64,000 nt of DNA from assembly GCA_018604165.1 (NCBI GenBank), contig CP075895.1, positions 620,001 through 684,000 on the forward strand. The letters are read 5' to 3'. Positions within the stretch are counted from its first letter, which is position 1; every line of letters begins with the position of its first letter. Under the pieces are notes generated by a model. It did no database searches. It was not told the DNA's origin and saw nothing but the letters and a program-made list of their open reading frames with translations. The DNA is from Chitinophagaceae bacterium LGM1. GTDB taxonomy: Bacteria > Bacteroidota > Bacteroidia > Chitinophagales > Chitinophagaceae. The translations under genes and the position numbers were made by a program. Below, one piece after another: positions 40,134-50,015 of this stretch.

Positions 40134-42221
40134 GTGACGGTAAAACAAGACATACGGTTCAGAGTGTACGTGGCTTTCACGTGCATTTGTCTGTTGGGGC
40201 TTGCCATCATACTGAAGGTAGCCTACATACAGGTGAACGAAGGCCCCGAATTGCGCAAGCTGGCAAAGAGTATGCACACACGCACAACCTTGCTGCCTGC
40301 CGAGCGTGGTAATATATATACTGAACAAGGAGCGTTGCTTTGCTCTACCATACCACAATTTGATGTACATATAGACTTCTCCGTTATCAAGCCTGATACT
40401 TTTAATAAACACGTAGATGCGCTGGCAGCGGGTATGGCTATGCTCTTCAAAGACAAGTCTGCCGATAAATACAAAGCCATGCTGACGGATGGTTTCAAAA
40501 AACAATCGCGCTACTACCTGCTGAAGAAGAACCTGCCTTATTACGATTATCAGGCATTGCGTAGCCTGCCCATCTTCAACAAAGGCAAAAGGCGCGGTGG
40601 TTTTATAGAAGACCCCAAGATAAAACGCATCAACCCGTATGGAATGCTGGCGTACCGCACTATAGGTTTATGGAGAGAAAACAGCCAGACGGTGGGTATG
40701 GAGCGCACCTACGACAGTGTGCTGCGTGGCGATGACGGTACGCGCATAGAGCGTAAAGAAACGGGTGGTGTATGGATGCCGATAGAGGGCAGCGAGGTAG
40801 AACCGCAAAACGGACAAGACCTTGTTACCACATTGGATATAGGTGTGCAGGAAGTGGCGGAACACGCTATGAAAAGCGTACTGGAGCAGTATGAATGTGC
40901 CTATGGTACTTGTATAGTAATGGAAGTGCAAACGGGTAAGATACGTGCGTTGGTAAACCTCGGCAGGCAGCAGGATGGTACGTATTGGGAAGACCTGAAT
41001 TATGCCATGATGCCTACAGAGCCGGGGTCTACCTTTAAGTTGATGACGCTGTTTGCATTGCTGAAAGACAAGTATGTAACAGTTGATAGTAAAGTTAATT
41101 GTCAGGGTGGGATAGCGCACTTTGGCAACCTGACGGTGAAAGACTCTCACTTAGGTTTGAAGTTATTAAGCATCAAAGATGCATTCGCGCAATCATCCAA
41201 TGTAGCGATGGCTACACTGGGATATAAACATTATCAGTCGAACCCGAAGAAATATTTAAACCACCTGCATACGCTGCACCTTGATGGTAAAACAGGTGTA
41301 GACCTGACGGGTGAACGCCCGCCACGTGTAAAGAAGCCCGGGCAAAGCGACTGGAGTGCTACCACAATGCCATGGATGGCGTATGGTTATGAAATACAGA
41401 TAACACCCCTGCATACCTGCATGGTATACAACGCTGTGGCAAATAACGGTAAGCTGATGCGCCCGTACCTGATAAGCGAAGTGCGTGAATATGGTAAGAC
41501 CATTAAGAAATTTGAACCTAAGGCTTTGGAAGAATCCATAGGCGATACAGCCACAATACGCCAGCTACAAGAATGTATGAAAGAAGTAGCACTGACGGGT
41601 ACGGCTAAACATATACGCAGCCCCTTCTATAGTATAGCGGGCAAAACAGGTACTGCACAGGTAGCGGATAAAGGGATAAAGTACAGCGATGGTGTTTATC
41701 AGGGTTCGTTTGTAGGGTACTTCCCTGCCGACAAGCCCAAGTACACCATTGCTGTTGTTATCCGTACCAAACCACGCTCGGGCGCATACTATGGGGGTAC
41801 TATTGCAGCACCCGTGTTCAGGATGATAGCGGATAAAGTATTTGCCGCCAGTAAAGGATGGACTGGGCCTTTAGACAGCATCGCCCAAAAAAGCGATAAG
41901 CAAATAGTAGCCAACTATGCGCCTGCTGCCAGCTACGATGTATTGCTGCGCAAGATGGGCGGTAAAGCACCTGAAACAACTAATAACTATGTGATAAAAG
42001 TTGCTACGGACAGTAACAAAAAAACAATTGTTCAGCAAGCGAAGATATATGCGGGTATGGTACCCGATGTTAGCGGATTGGGGTTGAAAGACGCAGTGTA
42101 CCTGCTGGAAAAACAAGGTATGAAAGTAGTAGTGCGTGGCAGGGGCAAAGTATATACACAGTCTGTACCTGCAGGCACAAAAATAAATAAAGGACAAAAC
42201 ATAGTGTTGCAACTAAGCTGA
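40134..42221 (+). CDS. ftsI: Division penicillin-binding protein FtsI with PASTA domain
   Basis: The septal transpeptidase that crosslinks peptidoglycan with FtsW. The 695-residue protein has a transmembrane helix (about 10-32), a pedestal domain (about 50-225) and a transpeptidase domain (about 250-590) with Ser299 in SxxK (STFK), SSN at 354-356, and KTG in AGKTGTAQ near residue 505. A C-terminal PASTA domain (about 635-695, VPDVSGLGLKDAVYLLEKQG) is absent in proteobacterial FtsI but usual in Bacteroidota. The start is GTG at 40134; no ATG lies before the helix. The stop overlaps the murE ATG by one base. Confidence 0.95.
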   Translation: MTVKQDIRFRVYVAFTCICLLGLAIILKVAYIQVNEGPELRKLAKSMHTRTTLLPAERGNIYTEQGALLCSTIPQFDVHIDFSVIKPDTFNKHVDALAAGMAMLFKDKSADKYKAMLTDGFKKQSRYYLLKKNLPYYDYQALRSLPIFNKGKRRGGFIEDPKIKRINPYGMLAYRTIGLWRENSQTVGMERTYDSVLRGDDGTRIERKETGGVWMPIEGSEVEPQNGQDLVTTLDIGVQEVAEHAMKSVLEQYECAYGTCIVMEVQTGKIRALVNLGRQQDGTYWEDLNYAMMPTEPGSTFKLMTLFALLKDKYVTVDSKVNCQGGIAHFGNLTVKDSHLGLKLLSIKDAFAQSSNVAMATLGYKHYQSNPKKYLNHLHTLHLDGKTGVDLTGERPPRVKKPGQSDWSATTMPWMAYGYEIQITPLHTCMVYNAVANNGKLMRPYLISEVREYGKTIKKFEPKALEESIGDTATIRQLQECMKEVALTGTAKHIRSPFYSIAGKTGTAQVADKGIKYSDGVYQGSFVGYFPADKPKYTIAVVIRTKPRSGAYYGGTIAAPVFRMIADKVFAASKGWTGPLDSIAQKSDKQIVANYAPAASYDVLLRKMGGKAPETTNNYVIKVATDSNKKTIVQQAKIYAGMVPDVSGLGLKDAVYLLEKQGMKVVVRGRGKVYTQSVPAGTKINKGQNIVLQLS

Positions 42222-43687
42222 TGATACTGCTGAAAGACATATTGACGGGACTGGAAACTGTACGCATAACAGGCGATACGGCAACAGAAGTGCTTGCGTT
42301 GAGCATAGACTCTCGCATTGTGCAGGCAGATACAGTATTCATAGCCATCACAGGCACAACGGTTGACGGGCATACATATATAGACACCGCTATTGCCAAT
42401 GGTGCTACAGTGATTGTGTGCGAGAAATTACCTGCCACTACAAAAGAAAATGTTGTATATGTACAAGTGAAAGACTGCGCGTATGCGGCAGGTATGATGG
42501 CAGATGCTTTTTACGGCAACCCATCTGCAAGAATGAAAGTAGTAGGTGTAACGGGTACGAATGGTAAAACCACCACAACCACACTGCTCTACCAACTCTT
42601 TAAAGCATTAGGATATAAATGCGGCTTGATTTCTACCGTACAAAATCATATAGATGAAGTAGTAGAAGTAGCGACACATACCACACCCGATGCTATTTCT
42701 GTGCAACGCTTATTAGGGCGTATGGCAGATGCGGGATGCGAGTATGTGTTTATGGAAGTAAGCTCTCATGCCATACACCAGCAGCGTATAGCAGGCTTGC
42801 GTTTTGCAGGGGCAGCTTTTACCAACATCACACACGACCATCTGGACTACCACAAAACATTCGACGAGTATATACGTGTTAAAAAACAACTGTTTGACAA
42901 CTTGCCATCTACGGCATTTGCACTCACCAATGCAGATGATAAGCGAGGTATGGTGATGCTGCAAAACACACAGGCAGACAAACACGCTTATAGCCTGAAA
43001 GCACCCGTGAGCTTTAAAGGCAAAGTGCTGGAAAACAACCTGACAGGATTGGTGATGATGGTAGATAATACCGAAGCGCACTTCAGGATGATAGGCACTT
43101 TCAATGCTTACAATCTGTTGGCAGTATATGGTATCGCAGTGTTGTTGGGCGAAGATAAAATGCAGGTGCTGTCTGTACTTAGCAATCTGCACGGTGCAGC
43201 AGGCAGGTTTGAAACACTGCAATCAGACAAAGATGGCATACTGGGTATAGTGGACTATGCGCACACACCCGATGCATTGATAAACGTATTGGCAACCATC
43301 AACCAGCTACGCACCAAAGGGCAACAACTGATAACGGTAGTAGGCTGTGGCGGCGACAGGGATAGTGCCAAACGCCCTGTGATGGCAGAGGTAGCTTGCG
43401 AACACAGCGACAGGGCGATATTGACATCAGACAATCCGCGTAGCGAAGACCCTGAGGTGATACTAAACGAAATGGAAGCAGGCTTGTCGGCAGCGCAAAA
43501 AAGAAAAGCATTAAGAATAACAGACAGGAAAGAAGCCATCAAGACAGCGTGTGCGCTTGCACAACCTGAAGACATTATACTGGTAGCAGGCAAAGGACAC
43601 GAAACGTATCAGGAAATAAAAGGTGTGAAGCACCCATTTGACGACAGGCAAGTATTAACGGAAGCATTTAAAACACTGCATAAATAA
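42221..43687 (+). CDS. murE: UDP-MurNAc-tripeptide synthetase MurE, meso-DAP type
   Basis: Adds the third peptide residue to UDP-MurNAc-L-Ala-D-Glu with ATP. In the 488-residue chain the N-terminal domain binds the UDP precursor (about 1-100), the ATP site is GVTGTNGKTTTT (about 109-120), the carbamylated-lysine region follows, and the C-terminal domain has TSDNPRSEDP. The DNPR motif is the one found in meso-diaminopimelate-adding MurE enzymes, against DNPA in lysine-adding ones, so the peptidoglycan is expected to contain DAP. It starts inside the ftsI stop (TGATG). Confidence 0.95.
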   Translation: MILLKDILTGLETVRITGDTATEVLALSIDSRIVQADTVFIAITGTTVDGHTYIDTAIANGATVIVCEKLPATTKENVVYVQVKDCAYAAGMMADAFYGNPSARMKVVGVTGTNGKTTTTTLLYQLFKALGYKCGLISTVQNHIDEVVEVATHTTPDAISVQRLLGRMADAGCEYVFMEVSSHAIHQQRIAGLRFAGAAFTNITHDHLDYHKTFDEYIRVKKQLFDNLPSTAFALTNADDKRGMVMLQNTQADKHAYSLKAPVSFKGKVLENNLTGLVMMVDNTEAHFRMIGTFNAYNLLAVYGIAVLLGEDKMQVLSVLSNLHGAAGRFETLQSDKDGILGIVDYAHTPDALINVLATINQLRTKGQQLITVVGCGGDRDSAKRPVMAEVACEHSDRAILTSDNPRSEDPEVILNEMEAGLSAAQKRKALRITDRKEAIKTACALAQPEDIILVAGKGHETYQEIKGVKHPFDDRQVLTEAFKTLHK

Positions 43688-43706
43688 CCATACTAACTGA
43701 TAGCTG

Positions 43707-44978
43707 ATGCTGTACTATTTGTTCACATATCTGCGAGAAAACTTCGGCATGTTCGGGGCGGGGATGTTTTATTACATCACTTTCCGCGCGGCGATGGCTA
43801 TCATACTGTCGTTGGTAATAACCACTGTGTTAGGCAAAAACCTCATCAACTACCTGAGGCGCAAACAGATTGGCGAAACAGTACGCGATTTAGGATTGGC
43901 AGGCGAAACACAAAAGAAAGGTACGCCTACCATGGGTGGCATCATCATCATTGCAGCTATACTGATACCTACACTGTTGTTTGCCCGTATAGAAAATGTG
44001 TACATCCTGCTGATGATAATGAGTACCGTGTGGCTGGGCTTGGTTGGTTTTATAGATGATTACATCAAAGTATTCAAGAAAAATAAAGAGGGGCTTGCAG
44101 GTAGGTTCAAGATAATGGGGCAGATAGGTTTGGGTGCCATCATAGGGCTGAGCCTGTACTATAACGACCACGTAGTAGTAACCCGCGAGGTAAAAGAAAA
44201 CAGTGCCGTAGTGTACAACGCCAGCGAGCAGCAGGTAGGCAACACCTACACCCGCAAAGACCAGAATGGTACTGAGCACCACTACGCAACAGTAAAAAGT
44301 GTAACGACTACGATACCGTTTGTAAAGAGCCACGAGTTTAACTATGCTGCCATTGCACAATGGTTTGGCAAAGGCGCGGTGGAAACAGGCACACCTATTA
44401 TATATGTACTGTTCGTCATCTTCATCATCACTGCAGTATCAAACGGTGCGAACATTACGGATGGTATAGACGGATTAGCAACTGGTGTATCTGCCATCAT
44501 CGGTATATGCCTCGGTGTATTTGCCTATGTATCTGGCAACTATGTATTTGCTGGTTACCTCAACATCATGCATATACCAAATCTTGGTGAACTTTCCATA
44601 TTCATAGGTGCATTTGTAGGCGCGTGTGTGGGCTTCTTGTGGTACAATGCCTATCCCGCACAGGTTTTCATGGGCGATACAGGCAGCCTTGCATTGGGTG
44701 GCATCATCGCATCGCTGGCCATTATTGTAAGAAAGGAGTTGTTGATACCTATTATATGCGGCATCTTCTTAGTAGAAAACTTATCGGTAATGATACAGGT
44801 GGCATACTTCAAACACACCAAAAGAAAGTATGGAGAGGGGCGCAGGATATTCCTGATGTCGCCACTGCACCACCACTACCAGAAGAAAGGGTATCATGAA
44901 AGTAAGATTGTAACAAGGTTTTGGATTATAGGCATTATGCTGGCGGTATTGAGCATTGCAACATTAAAAATGAGATAG
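43707..44978 (+). CDS. mraY: Phospho-MurNAc-pentapeptide transferase MraY
   Basis: Transfers phospho-MurNAc-pentapeptide to undecaprenyl phosphate, forming lipid I in the inner membrane. Ten transmembrane segments are expected in the 423 residues. The catalytic aspartate region is [18 protein letters not shown], and [13 protein letters not shown] and the late [12 protein letters not shown] bind the substrate. A periplasmic insertion of about 65 residues (about 152-217) with polar, His-rich sequence (GTEHHYATV) follows helix four; such an insertion is normal in Bacteroidota MraY. The TAG stop shares its G with the murD GTG start. Confidence 0.96.
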   Translation: MLYYLFTYLRENFGMFGAGMFYYITFRAAMAIILSLVITTVLGKNLINYLRRKQIGETVRDLGLAGETQKKGTPTMGGIIIIAAILIPTLLFARIENVYILLMIMSTVWLGLVGFIDDYIKVFKKNKEGLAGRFKIMGQIGLGAIIGLSLYYNDHVVVTREVKENSAVVYNASEQQVGNTYTRKDQNGTEHHYATVKSVTTTIPFVKSHEFNYAAIAQWFGKGAVETGTPIIYVLFVIFIITAVSNGANITDGIDGLATGVSAIIGICLGVFAYVSGNYVFAGYLNIMHIPNLGELSIFIGAFVGACVGFLWYNAYPAQVFMGDTGSLALGGIIASLAIIVRKELLIPIICGIFLVENLSVMIQVAYFKHTKRKYGEGRRIFLMSPLHHHYQKKGYHESKIVTRFWIIGIMLAVLSIATLKMR

Positions 44979-46336
44979 TGAGTAACGGACAACAAAAACG
45001 ATTGGTGATACTGGGCGCTGCCGAAAGCGGCGTAGGTGCGGCTTTGCTGGGCAAACAGCAGGGCTGGGATGTTTTTGTTACCGATGGTGGTGCATTGAAA
45101 GACACGTATAAAACAGCACTCAGCGAAGCGGGTATAGTATATGAAGAAGGTACACACAGTATGGATAAAATACTGAACGCCGACTGTGTAGTGAAAAGCC
45201 CCGGCATACCTGACAAAGCACCTGTGGTGAAAGCCATACGCGGTGCAGGTATAGAAGTGTGCAGTGAAATAGAGTTTGGCTACCGTTACAAAGGTGACAG
45301 TAAGATAATAGCTATCACAGGCAGCAACGGTAAGAGTACTACTACTAAACTGACACACCACCTGCTGAAAGATGCAGGCTACGATGCGGCATTGGTAGGC
45401 AATATCGGCTACAGCTTCGCAAGGCAGATAGCAGAAAGTCCTGCTGCATGGTATGTGATAGAAGTAAGCAGCTTTCAATTGGATGATATACACAAGTTTC
45501 GTCCGGATGTGGCAGTGCTGCTCAATATTACCCCTGACCACCTTGACAGATATGAATACAAATTCGACAACTACATACATTCAAAATTCCGCATCACCGA
45601 AAACCAAAGGGATACTGACTATTTTATTACTAACCTGGATGACAAGGTTATTACCGAGCATCTTGCCAACCATTCCATTCATTCACACACAATCTATTTT
45701 ACGATGAGCGAACTACAACAACCGAACGAGGGAGGCTTTATTCAGAACGAACAAATGAACATCCGTTACGACGGTGAAGAACTGAACATGTCTATTCATG
45801 ATCTTTCTTTAAAAGGCAGGCACAATCAATACAACAGCATGGCAGCAGGTATATCAGCGCGCATAGCGGGCATTCGTAAAGAAAAAATACGGGAGAGCTT
45901 CGCTTCATTTGAAGGATTGGAACACAGGCTTGAGTTTGTAGCTACAGTACGTGGTGTGGACTACATCAACGACAGCAAAGCTACCAATGTAAACTCTGTA
46001 TGGTTTGCATTAGAAAGCATGAAGCAGCCCACGATACTTATACTGGGTGGACAAGATAAAGGCAATGATTACAACGAGATAATGGACCTCGTAAAAGAAA
46101 AAGTAAAAGCCATTGTGTGCATGGGTATAGACAATAAGCCGATACACGATGCTTTTGATGGTGTGGTGGAAAATATAGCAGATACACAAAGCGCGAAGGA
46201 TGCGGTAAAAGCAGCATACGCTTTGGCAGATAAAGGAGATGCGGTATTGTTATCGCCCGCGTGTGCCAGCTTTGATTTGTTTAAGAACTACGAAGACCGT
46301 GGCCGCCAGTTTAAAGAAGCTGTTCGTGAATTGTAA
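44978..46336 (+). CDS. murD: UDP-MurNAc-L-alanine:D-glutamate ligase MurD
   Basis: 452 residues from the GTG at 44978, which shares its first base with the mraY TAG. The frame is open upstream inside mraY, but the N-terminal fold begins KRLVILGAAESGVGAA just after this GTG. The ATP site is ITGSNGKSTTTKL (about 112-124), the catalytic Lys/Asp region is RVDYINDSKATNVNS-like with DSKATN, and the C-terminal domain carries LGGQDKGNDY. It adds D-glutamate to UDP-MurNAc-L-alanine in the cytoplasm. Translational coupling to mraY is expected from the overlap. Confidence 0.95.
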   Translation: MSNGQQKRLVILGAAESGVGAALLGKQQGWDVFVTDGGALKDTYKTALSEAGIVYEEGTHSMDKILNADCVVKSPGIPDKAPVVKAIRGAGIEVCSEIEFGYRYKGDSKIIAITGSNGKSTTTKLTHHLLKDAGYDAALVGNIGYSFARQIAESPAAWYVIEVSSFQLDDIHKFRPDVAVLLNITPDHLDRYEYKFDNYIHSKFRITENQRDTDYFITNLDDKVITEHLANHSIHSHTIYFTMSELQQPNEGGFIQNEQMNIRYDGEELNMSIHDLSLKGRHNQYNSMAAGISARIAGIRKEKIRESFASFEGLEHRLEFVATVRGVDYINDSKATNVNSVWFALESMKQPTILILGGQDKGNDYNEIMDLVKEKVKAIVCMGIDNKPIHDAFDGVVENIADTQSAKDAVKAAYALADKGDAVLLSPACASFDLFKNYEDRGRQFKEAVREL

Positions 46337-46362
46337 TTGATAAAAAGAGCAAAAAAAACGCA

Positions 46363-47562
46363 ATGAACAAATTGTTGAATCGTACCAAAGGCGACAAAGT
46401 AATATGGGGGGTAGTGCTTGTGCTATCTTTCATAAGCCTGCTTGCCGTGTACAGTTCAACAGGTACATTGGCGTTTAACAAGTCGAAAGATTCCAGCTAC
46501 TACCTCATGAAACACCTGATGGTACTGGCTTTGGGCTTGTTGATAATATATGGTGTACACAAAGTAAACTATACAAAATTTGTACGCATAGCTATTGTGT
46601 TATACCTGCTTAGTTTGCCATTGCTGATATACACACTCTTCTTTGGTGCTACACTCAATGAGGGTTCTCGTTGGATAAAACTACCCGTTATCAATGTTAC
46701 ATTCCAGACATCAGACCTTGCCAAGCTGGCATTGTTCATGTTCCTCGCACGCATACTTAGTATGAAGCAGAATGTTATTAAAGATTTCAAAAAAGGTTTT
46801 ATCCCCGTGTTGCTGCCAGTATTGGTTACCTGTGCATTGATTGCACCTGCCAACCTTTCTACGGCGTTGATGCTTGGGTTTACGTGTTGCATACTGTTCT
46901 TCATAGGCAGGGTGCAGGTAAAACATATTCTGCTGTTGGCATTCGCAGGTATTATTGGTGTTACAGGTTTGTTCCTTATATCAAAAGCTACAGGCTTCGG
47001 CCGTGCAGCAACATGGGAGCAGCGTATTAAAGATTTTGCAGGCAGCGATGAGGGTAAAGACGGCAAGAAAAAAGAAGATGTTTTTCAGGTGCAGCAAGCC
47101 AAGATAGCCATTGCCAACGGTGGGCTTACAGGCCGTGGACCGGGACAAAGTTTGCAGCGCAATTTTCTGCCACACCCTTATTCAGATTTCATATACTCTA
47201 TAATAGTAGAAGAATACGGATTGGTAGGTGGTGCATTGGTAGTGATACTGTACCTGCTGTTTTTGTGGCGTAGCATACAGATATTCAGGCGGTGTCCGTA
47301 TGCGTTTGGTGCATTCCTTGCAGTGGGGTTAAGTATCACGCTGGTATTTCAGGCGATGTTGAATATGGCAGTGAACGTGCACCTTGTACCTGTAACGGGT
47401 TTGACGCTGCCCTTAGTGAGTATGGGCGGTTCATCTATATGGTTTACAAGTATAGCCATAGGCGTAGTGTTGAGCGTCAGCAAGTATGTGGACGAAAACG
47501 AAGGCAAGAAAAAAATAAATGAAGAAACAAAAATGAAAACACCTAAACCCGCATTGGCATAG
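46363..47562 (+). CDS. ftsW: Peptidoglycan glycosyltransferase FtsW
   Basis: A SEDS-family polymerase, 399 residues with about ten transmembrane helices. Signatures include FGATLNEGSRWIKLP, QTSDLAKLALFMFLARIL, the long loop with GRGPGQSLQRNFLPHPYSDFIYS (key Asp in the loop) and the C-terminal PVTGLTLPLVSMGGSS. It polymerises septal glycan together with FtsI. The cytoplasmic tail is short and basic (NEETKMKTPKPALA). The murG ATG follows the TAG with no gap. Confidence 0.95.
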   Translation: MNKLLNRTKGDKVIWGVVLVLSFISLLAVYSSTGTLAFNKSKDSSYYLMKHLMVLALGLLIIYGVHKVNYTKFVRIAIVLYLLSLPLLIYTLFFGATLNEGSRWIKLPVINVTFQTSDLAKLALFMFLARILSMKQNVIKDFKKGFIPVLLPVLVTCALIAPANLSTALMLGFTCCILFFIGRVQVKHILLLAFAGIIGVTGLFLISKATGFGRAATWEQRIKDFAGSDEGKDGKKKEDVFQVQQAKIAIANGGLTGRGPGQSLQRNFLPHPYSDFIYSIIVEEYGLVGGALVVILYLLFLWRSIQIFRRCPYAFGAFLAVGLSITLVFQAMLNMAVNVHLVPVTGLTLPLVSMGGSSIWFTSIAIGVVLSVSKYVDENEGKKKINEETKMKTPKPALA

Positions 47563-48660
47563 ATGAACAATAAACGCATCATAATAGCAGGTGGTGGTAC
47601 AGGCGGGCATATCTTCCCCGCTGTAGCCATAGGCCATGCGTTGCAGCAACTGCAACCTGGTACAGAACTGCTGTTTGTAGGTGCGAAAGGAAAAATGGAA
47701 ATGGAGAAAGTGCCGCAAGAGGGTTTCAGGATAGTGGGGTTGGATATTGCAGGCTTTAACAGGAGCAATATGTTGAAAAACCTGTTGCTGCCGTATAAAA
47801 TATTGAAGAGTGCTATGCAGGCACGTAGCATTATAAAAGGGTTTAAACCCAATGCAGTAGTAGGTGTGGGTGGATACGCCAGCTTCCCTGTGCTGAATGC
47901 AGCGCAAGGTATGGGCATACCTACTTTGATACAGGAACAAAACTCTTATGCAGGTAAGAGTAACAAAATATTGAGCAGGAAAGCGAAAGCAGTATGTGTG
48001 GCATACGATAAGATGGATAAGTTTTTCCCTGCAGATAGATTGATATTGACGGGCAACCCTGTGCGTAGTAAAATATCACAGTCAACATTGGGCAGGGCAG
48101 AAGGGCAGGCATGGTTGGGTATGAACAACTTCAGGAAGACGATACTGGTAATGGGTGGCAGCCTCGGTGCAAAATCCATCAACGAAGCCATAGATGCGAG
48201 TCTTGAAGATATACTACAACAGGATGTGCAGATAGTATGGCAAACGGGTAAGCCCTACTACGAGCAAGCAAAGCAAAGAGCAACTGCATTTGGCGATAAA
48301 GTAAAAGTGTTCGACTTCATCCGCGAGATGGATTATGCCTATGCTGCAGCCGATGTAGTAGTGTCAAGGGCGGGGGCGTTAGCAATTGCTGAGCTGTGCA
48401 TCGTAGCGAAGCCGGTAATATTCGTTCCTTATCCGTTCGCTGCGGAAGACCACCAGACAAGCAATGCATTGGCATTGGTAGAGCACAACGCTGCCATGAT
48501 GGTAAAAGATAGTGATGCGAAAACAGAACTGGTAAAGAAATTAAAAATGCTGCTGCAAGATGCATCTATGCAGGAGATAATGGTGAAAGCCCTCAAGGCA
48601 TTAGCCATCAAAGATGCAGATAAAAGAATAGCTGAAAAAGTATTAGCAATAGCGCAATGA
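47563..48660 (+). CDS. murG: UDP-GlcNAc transferase MurG (lipid II synthesis)
   Basis: Transfers GlcNAc from UDP-GlcNAc to lipid I at the cytoplasmic membrane face, making lipid II. The 365-residue GT-B enzyme begins with the loop IIAGGGTGGHIFPAVAIG, contains VVGVGGYASFPVL and LIQEQNSYAGKSN in the acceptor-binding half, and GGSLGAKSINEA, VVSRAGALAIAEL and PYPFAAEDHQTSNA in the donor half. It abuts ftsW upstream, and overlaps murC by 4 bases (ATGA). Confidence 0.97.
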   Translation: MNNKRIIIAGGGTGGHIFPAVAIGHALQQLQPGTELLFVGAKGKMEMEKVPQEGFRIVGLDIAGFNRSNMLKNLLLPYKILKSAMQARSIIKGFKPNAVVGVGGYASFPVLNAAQGMGIPTLIQEQNSYAGKSNKILSRKAKAVCVAYDKMDKFFPADRLILTGNPVRSKISQSTLGRAEGQAWLGMNNFRKTILVMGGSLGAKSINEAIDASLEDILQQDVQIVWQTGKPYYEQAKQRATAFGDKVKVFDFIREMDYAYAAADVVVSRAGALAIAELCIVAKPVIFVPYPFAAEDHQTSNALALVEHNAAMMVKDSDAKTELVKKLKMLLQDASMQEIMVKALKALAIKDADKRIAEKVLAIAQ

Positions 48661-50015
48661 ATGTAAGGGCATTGAAACGGGTTTATTTTGTAGGTATCGG
48701 TGGTATCGGTATGAGCGCGCTTGCACGCTTCTTCCGCAACCAGGGCGCAGTGGTAAGTGGCTACGACCGTACAGAAACACCCCTTACAAAGCAATTGGTA
48801 GCAGAGGGTATGAGCGTGCATTATACAGATGACATTGCCCTGATAGACAAAGAAGCAGAACTGATTGTGTACACACCTGCCATACCAAAAGACCATGCAG
48901 AGCTGAACTGGCTGAAAGATAATGGCTACCCTGTGTACAAGCGTAGTGATGTATTGCAATGGATAACGGAAGCGTTGTTCTCTGTAACAGTAGCAGGTAC
49001 ACACGGTAAAACAACTATCTCTACCATGATAGCCTATTTGCTACGCGAAACGGGTTATGGATGTAACGCATTCCTCGGTGGCATATCTGTAAACTACGGT
49101 AGTAATTACTGGAGTAGCGATAATGCAACAGCAGTGATAGAAGCGGATGAGTATGACAGGAGTTTTCTAAAATTGTTCCCAGACATAGCGGTACTGACGG
49201 CAATGGATGCAGACCACCTGGATATATACGGTACAGCAGCAGAGGTGGAAGCGGCTTTTATACAATACACTAAAAACATAAAAGCAGGCGGTACGTTGGT
49301 AGCCAAGCACGGACTGCACAGAGCTAAAGATTTGCAAGCATCCAATATCATCGCTTACAGCCTGCAAAACGATGCGGCAGATGTGTATGGTGCTAACATA
49401 GTGCAGAAAGATGGTGGTTATGTGTTTGACGTAATAGCGAAAGACTGGGTGATAAATGATGTGCGGCTGCCGATTGGTGGTATGCATAATGCGGAAAATG
49501 CAATTGCAGCCATAGGTGTAACACAACTGTTGCAGATAGAAGCGGAGAAAGTAAAAGAAGCATTAGCGGGTTTCAAAGGCATCAAGCGCAGGTTTGAGTA
49601 TGTGGTGAAGAATGAGAACATTGTGTTTATTGACGACTATGCACACCACCCCGAAGAACTGGCTGCTTTGATACAGAGTGCCAAGCGATTATTTGCAGGG
49701 CGTAAATGTGTAGTGGCATTTCAACCTCACCTCTTTACTCGCACACGCGATTTTGCAGATGGTTTTGCAACAAGCCTCAGCATGGCAGATGAAGTTATAT
49801 TGCTGGACATATATCCTGCACGAGAATTGCCGATTGATGGTGTTACATCGCAAATGATAGCAGACAGGATGGGCAACCCCAACCATACCGTATTGACTAA
49901 AGAAGGATTGCTGAATTATGTAAAAGCTGCACCGCTCGACTTGTTTATAACAGCAGGCGCGGGCGATATAGATAAACTGGTAAACCCTATAAAAGAAATA
50001 CTGGAAAATAAATAA
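48657..50015 (+). CDS. murC: UDP-MurNAc-L-alanine ligase MurC
   Basis: Adds L-alanine to UDP-MurNAc, the first peptide step. The 452-residue Mur ligase begins VYFVGIGGIGMSALARF, has the ATP site VAGTHGKTTIST (about 112-123), AVIEADEYDRSF, FIDDYAHHPEELAAL, and FQPHLFTRTRDF in the C-terminal domain. All four are MurC hallmarks. It starts within the murG stop codon (ATGA) and its own TAA overlaps the ftsQ ATG by one base. Confidence 0.97.
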   Translation: MNVRALKRVYFVGIGGIGMSALARFFRNQGAVVSGYDRTETPLTKQLVAEGMSVHYTDDIALIDKEAELIVYTPAIPKDHAELNWLKDNGYPVYKRSDVLQWITEALFSVTVAGTHGKTTISTMIAYLLRETGYGCNAFLGGISVNYGSNYWSSDNATAVIEADEYDRSFLKLFPDIAVLTAMDADHLDIYGTAAEVEAAFIQYTKNIKAGGTLVAKHGLHRAKDLQASNIIAYSLQNDAADVYGANIVQKDGGYVFDVIAKDWVINDVRLPIGGMHNAENAIAAIGVTQLLQIEAEKVKEALAGFKGIKRRFEYVVKNENIVFIDDYAHHPEELAALIQSAKRLFAGRKCVVAFQPHLFTRTRDFADGFATSLSMADEVILLDIYPARELPIDGVTSQMIADRMGNPNHTVLTKEGLLNYVKAAPLDLFITAGAGDIDKLVNPIKEILENK